This document shows positions 15,712-16,530 of a stretch of DNA of 16,530 bases, one piece after another; position 1 is the stretch's first letter; every line of letters starts with the position of its first letter. Where the stretch lies: positions 1-16,530 of the forward strand of contig NZ_QTVG01000015.1 in assembly GCF_003460505.1 (NCBI RefSeq), given 5' to 3'. The stretch comes from Eubacterium sp. AF36-5BH (GTDB lineage Bacteria; Bacillota; Clostridia; Lachnospirales; Lachnospiraceae). A program made the translations under genes and the position numbers. Below the pieces are notes generated by a model. That model worked only from the letters and a program-made list of their open reading frames with translations, did not search any database and was not told where the DNA came from.

Positions 15712-16285
15712 TTTTACGACCTCCTTTGAACATTAGAATTTTAGCAAACATCATTTGACATGTGTGTAATATGATAGTCCAAAAGCCAATAATTAAATAT
15801 TGATATATTATGCTATGGCTATTGAAAATGCTAACTATTATAAAAAAAGCAAATATAATAAGAAAACTATTGTTCTGACAGTGTTTTAACAATACGCTAT
15901 TTGGAGATGGTCTAAGAGGTGAAACTATTGGACCAATGTAATAGTTAATTAGGATACAGACAATAGTAAAAAATTGAATAAATAAGATATCCGGAGTTAT
16001 TAATTGTGGAAGGATAACTACTGCCAGATAAGATATCACGAAAGTTAACAGCAAACAGGTTGTATAATGTTTACAATGAAAGCCACCACTGTTAAATCTA
16101 ATTAATGATAATAAAAGTATAAATACGGTAAAACTTAAAACTTTACCAATAATAATGTAAAAAATATATAGCAATAGTATCTTGCTAAATTCAGATGCAA
16201 TGGAAAGTAATGTATACTTTACTAATTCCAATTCATAATCTGAATAGTTATATGTTGTTTTTAAGGCTTGTCTGATTTTATCCAT
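15701..16285 (-). CDS. agrB: Accessory gene regulator B, AgrD-processing membrane protease
   Basis: A 194-residue integral membrane protein with about five hydrophobic segments. It has the AgrB signature RFNSGGFHCKHYTTC, with His70 and Cys77 seven residues apart, matching the catalytic His77/Cys84 spacing of S. aureus AgrB. It cleaves the C-terminal tail of AgrD and forms the (thio)lactone at the membrane. The length is normal for the family. The ATG at 16285 has AAAGGA about 10 bases upstream. Its last codons hold the agrD ribosome site and start, so the pair is translationally coupled. The order agrB then agrD is as in other Firmicutes, but here the pair faces the response regulator and kinase genes instead of following one promoter with them. 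Confidence 0.96.
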   Translation of the reverse strand: MDKIRQALKTTYNYSDYELELVKYTLLSIASEFSKILLLYIFYIIIGKVLSFTVFILLLSLIRFNSGGFHCKHYTTCLLLTFVISYLAVVILPQLITPDILFIQFFTIVCILINYYIGPIVSPLRPSPNSVLLKHCQNNSFLIIFAFFIIVSIFNSHSIIYQYLIIGFWTIILHTCQMMFAKILMFKGGRKNVS

Positions 16286-16530
16286 AGTAAATAGTCCTTT
16301 GTAAGTTGTTGACTATATCATATATGGTGTAGCGGATAATATTAGATTTTTTTCAGAAAGTAGATTTTTGGGTAAAAAAATAAGAAAAATGTATATTAAT
16401 AGAGAGAAAAATGTCTTTTTAGAAGAAAAAAGTATAAAATGAAAAATATAAAAGTTATTTGTAAAAAAAATTGGTGTAAATTGCTGAAATGTGTAGTATT
16501 ATATTAATGATGGATAATAGCTGATTATCT
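16286..16530. promoter_or_regulatory. Upstream region of agrB with a short direct repeat
   Basis: No gene is seen in this AT-rich end. On the - strand AAAAATCTA occurs twice (complement of 16361-16369 and 16343-16351), 18 bases apart, upstream of a possible -10 TATGAT (complement of 16317-16322). The second copy would overlap the -35 position. The spacing is shorter than the roughly 21-22 bases usual for LytTR sites, so an AgrA-type site is only possible. Confidence 0.3.

Noticed and set aside
1..16530. CRISPR array, tRNA/rRNA or insertion sequence
   Set aside because: No repeat-spacer pattern, no tRNA cloverleaf and no transposase or terminal inverted repeats were seen.

Overview
The window is very AT-rich (roughly 70% or more A+T by eye), with dense genes, AGGAG-type ribosome binding sites and Firmicutes-style regulators (XRE repressors, LytTR response regulator, HPK10-type kinase, AgrB/AgrD). 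This points to a low-GC Firmicute, most likely a Clostridia/Lachnospiraceae-type anaerobe. The exact organism cannot be read from the sequence.

Left half (1-9850): the 3' end of a biosynthetic gene cluster on the + strand. It holds the last 472 codons of a polyketide synthase (DH-carrier protein-docking tail) and a complete 1596-residue PKS subunit with the order docking-KS-KS/AT adaptor-KR-carrier-BtrH-like C-terminal domain. No acyltransferase domain is present in the visible parts, which fits a trans-AT system. After it come about 880 bases without an intact gene, a free-standing carrier protein, an AAA/ABC-like ATPase, a strong terminator, and a stand-alone protein of about 326 residues. 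That protein reads as a full-length paralogue of the PKS C-terminal domain, but alanine sits where the PKS copy has its predicted catalytic cysteine.

Middle (9851-11500): a probable frameshifted gene remnant, then an intact S-adenosylmethionine synthetase gene (metK) with its own terminator.

Right half (11500-16530): a regulatory island. Four short XRE repressor-like genes are followed by a LytTR response regulator and a six-TM HPK10-like kinase, the last two overlapping. Facing them on the - strand is an agrB gene overlapping a 46-residue agrD-like autoinducer precursor. Both transcription units end at one shared bidirectional terminator. Upstream of the first XRE gene, two 13-base direct repeats exactly 22 bases apart abut a promoter, an arrangement resembling LytTR (AgrA-type) binding sites.

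Working model (inference): AgrB processes AgrD to a small cyclic peptide, probably a serine lactone. The kinase/LytTR pair senses it and controls the XRE genes and possibly the neighbouring PKS cluster. The PKS product is released by the BtrH-like domain, probably by acyl transfer to an acceptor rather than by hydrolysis.
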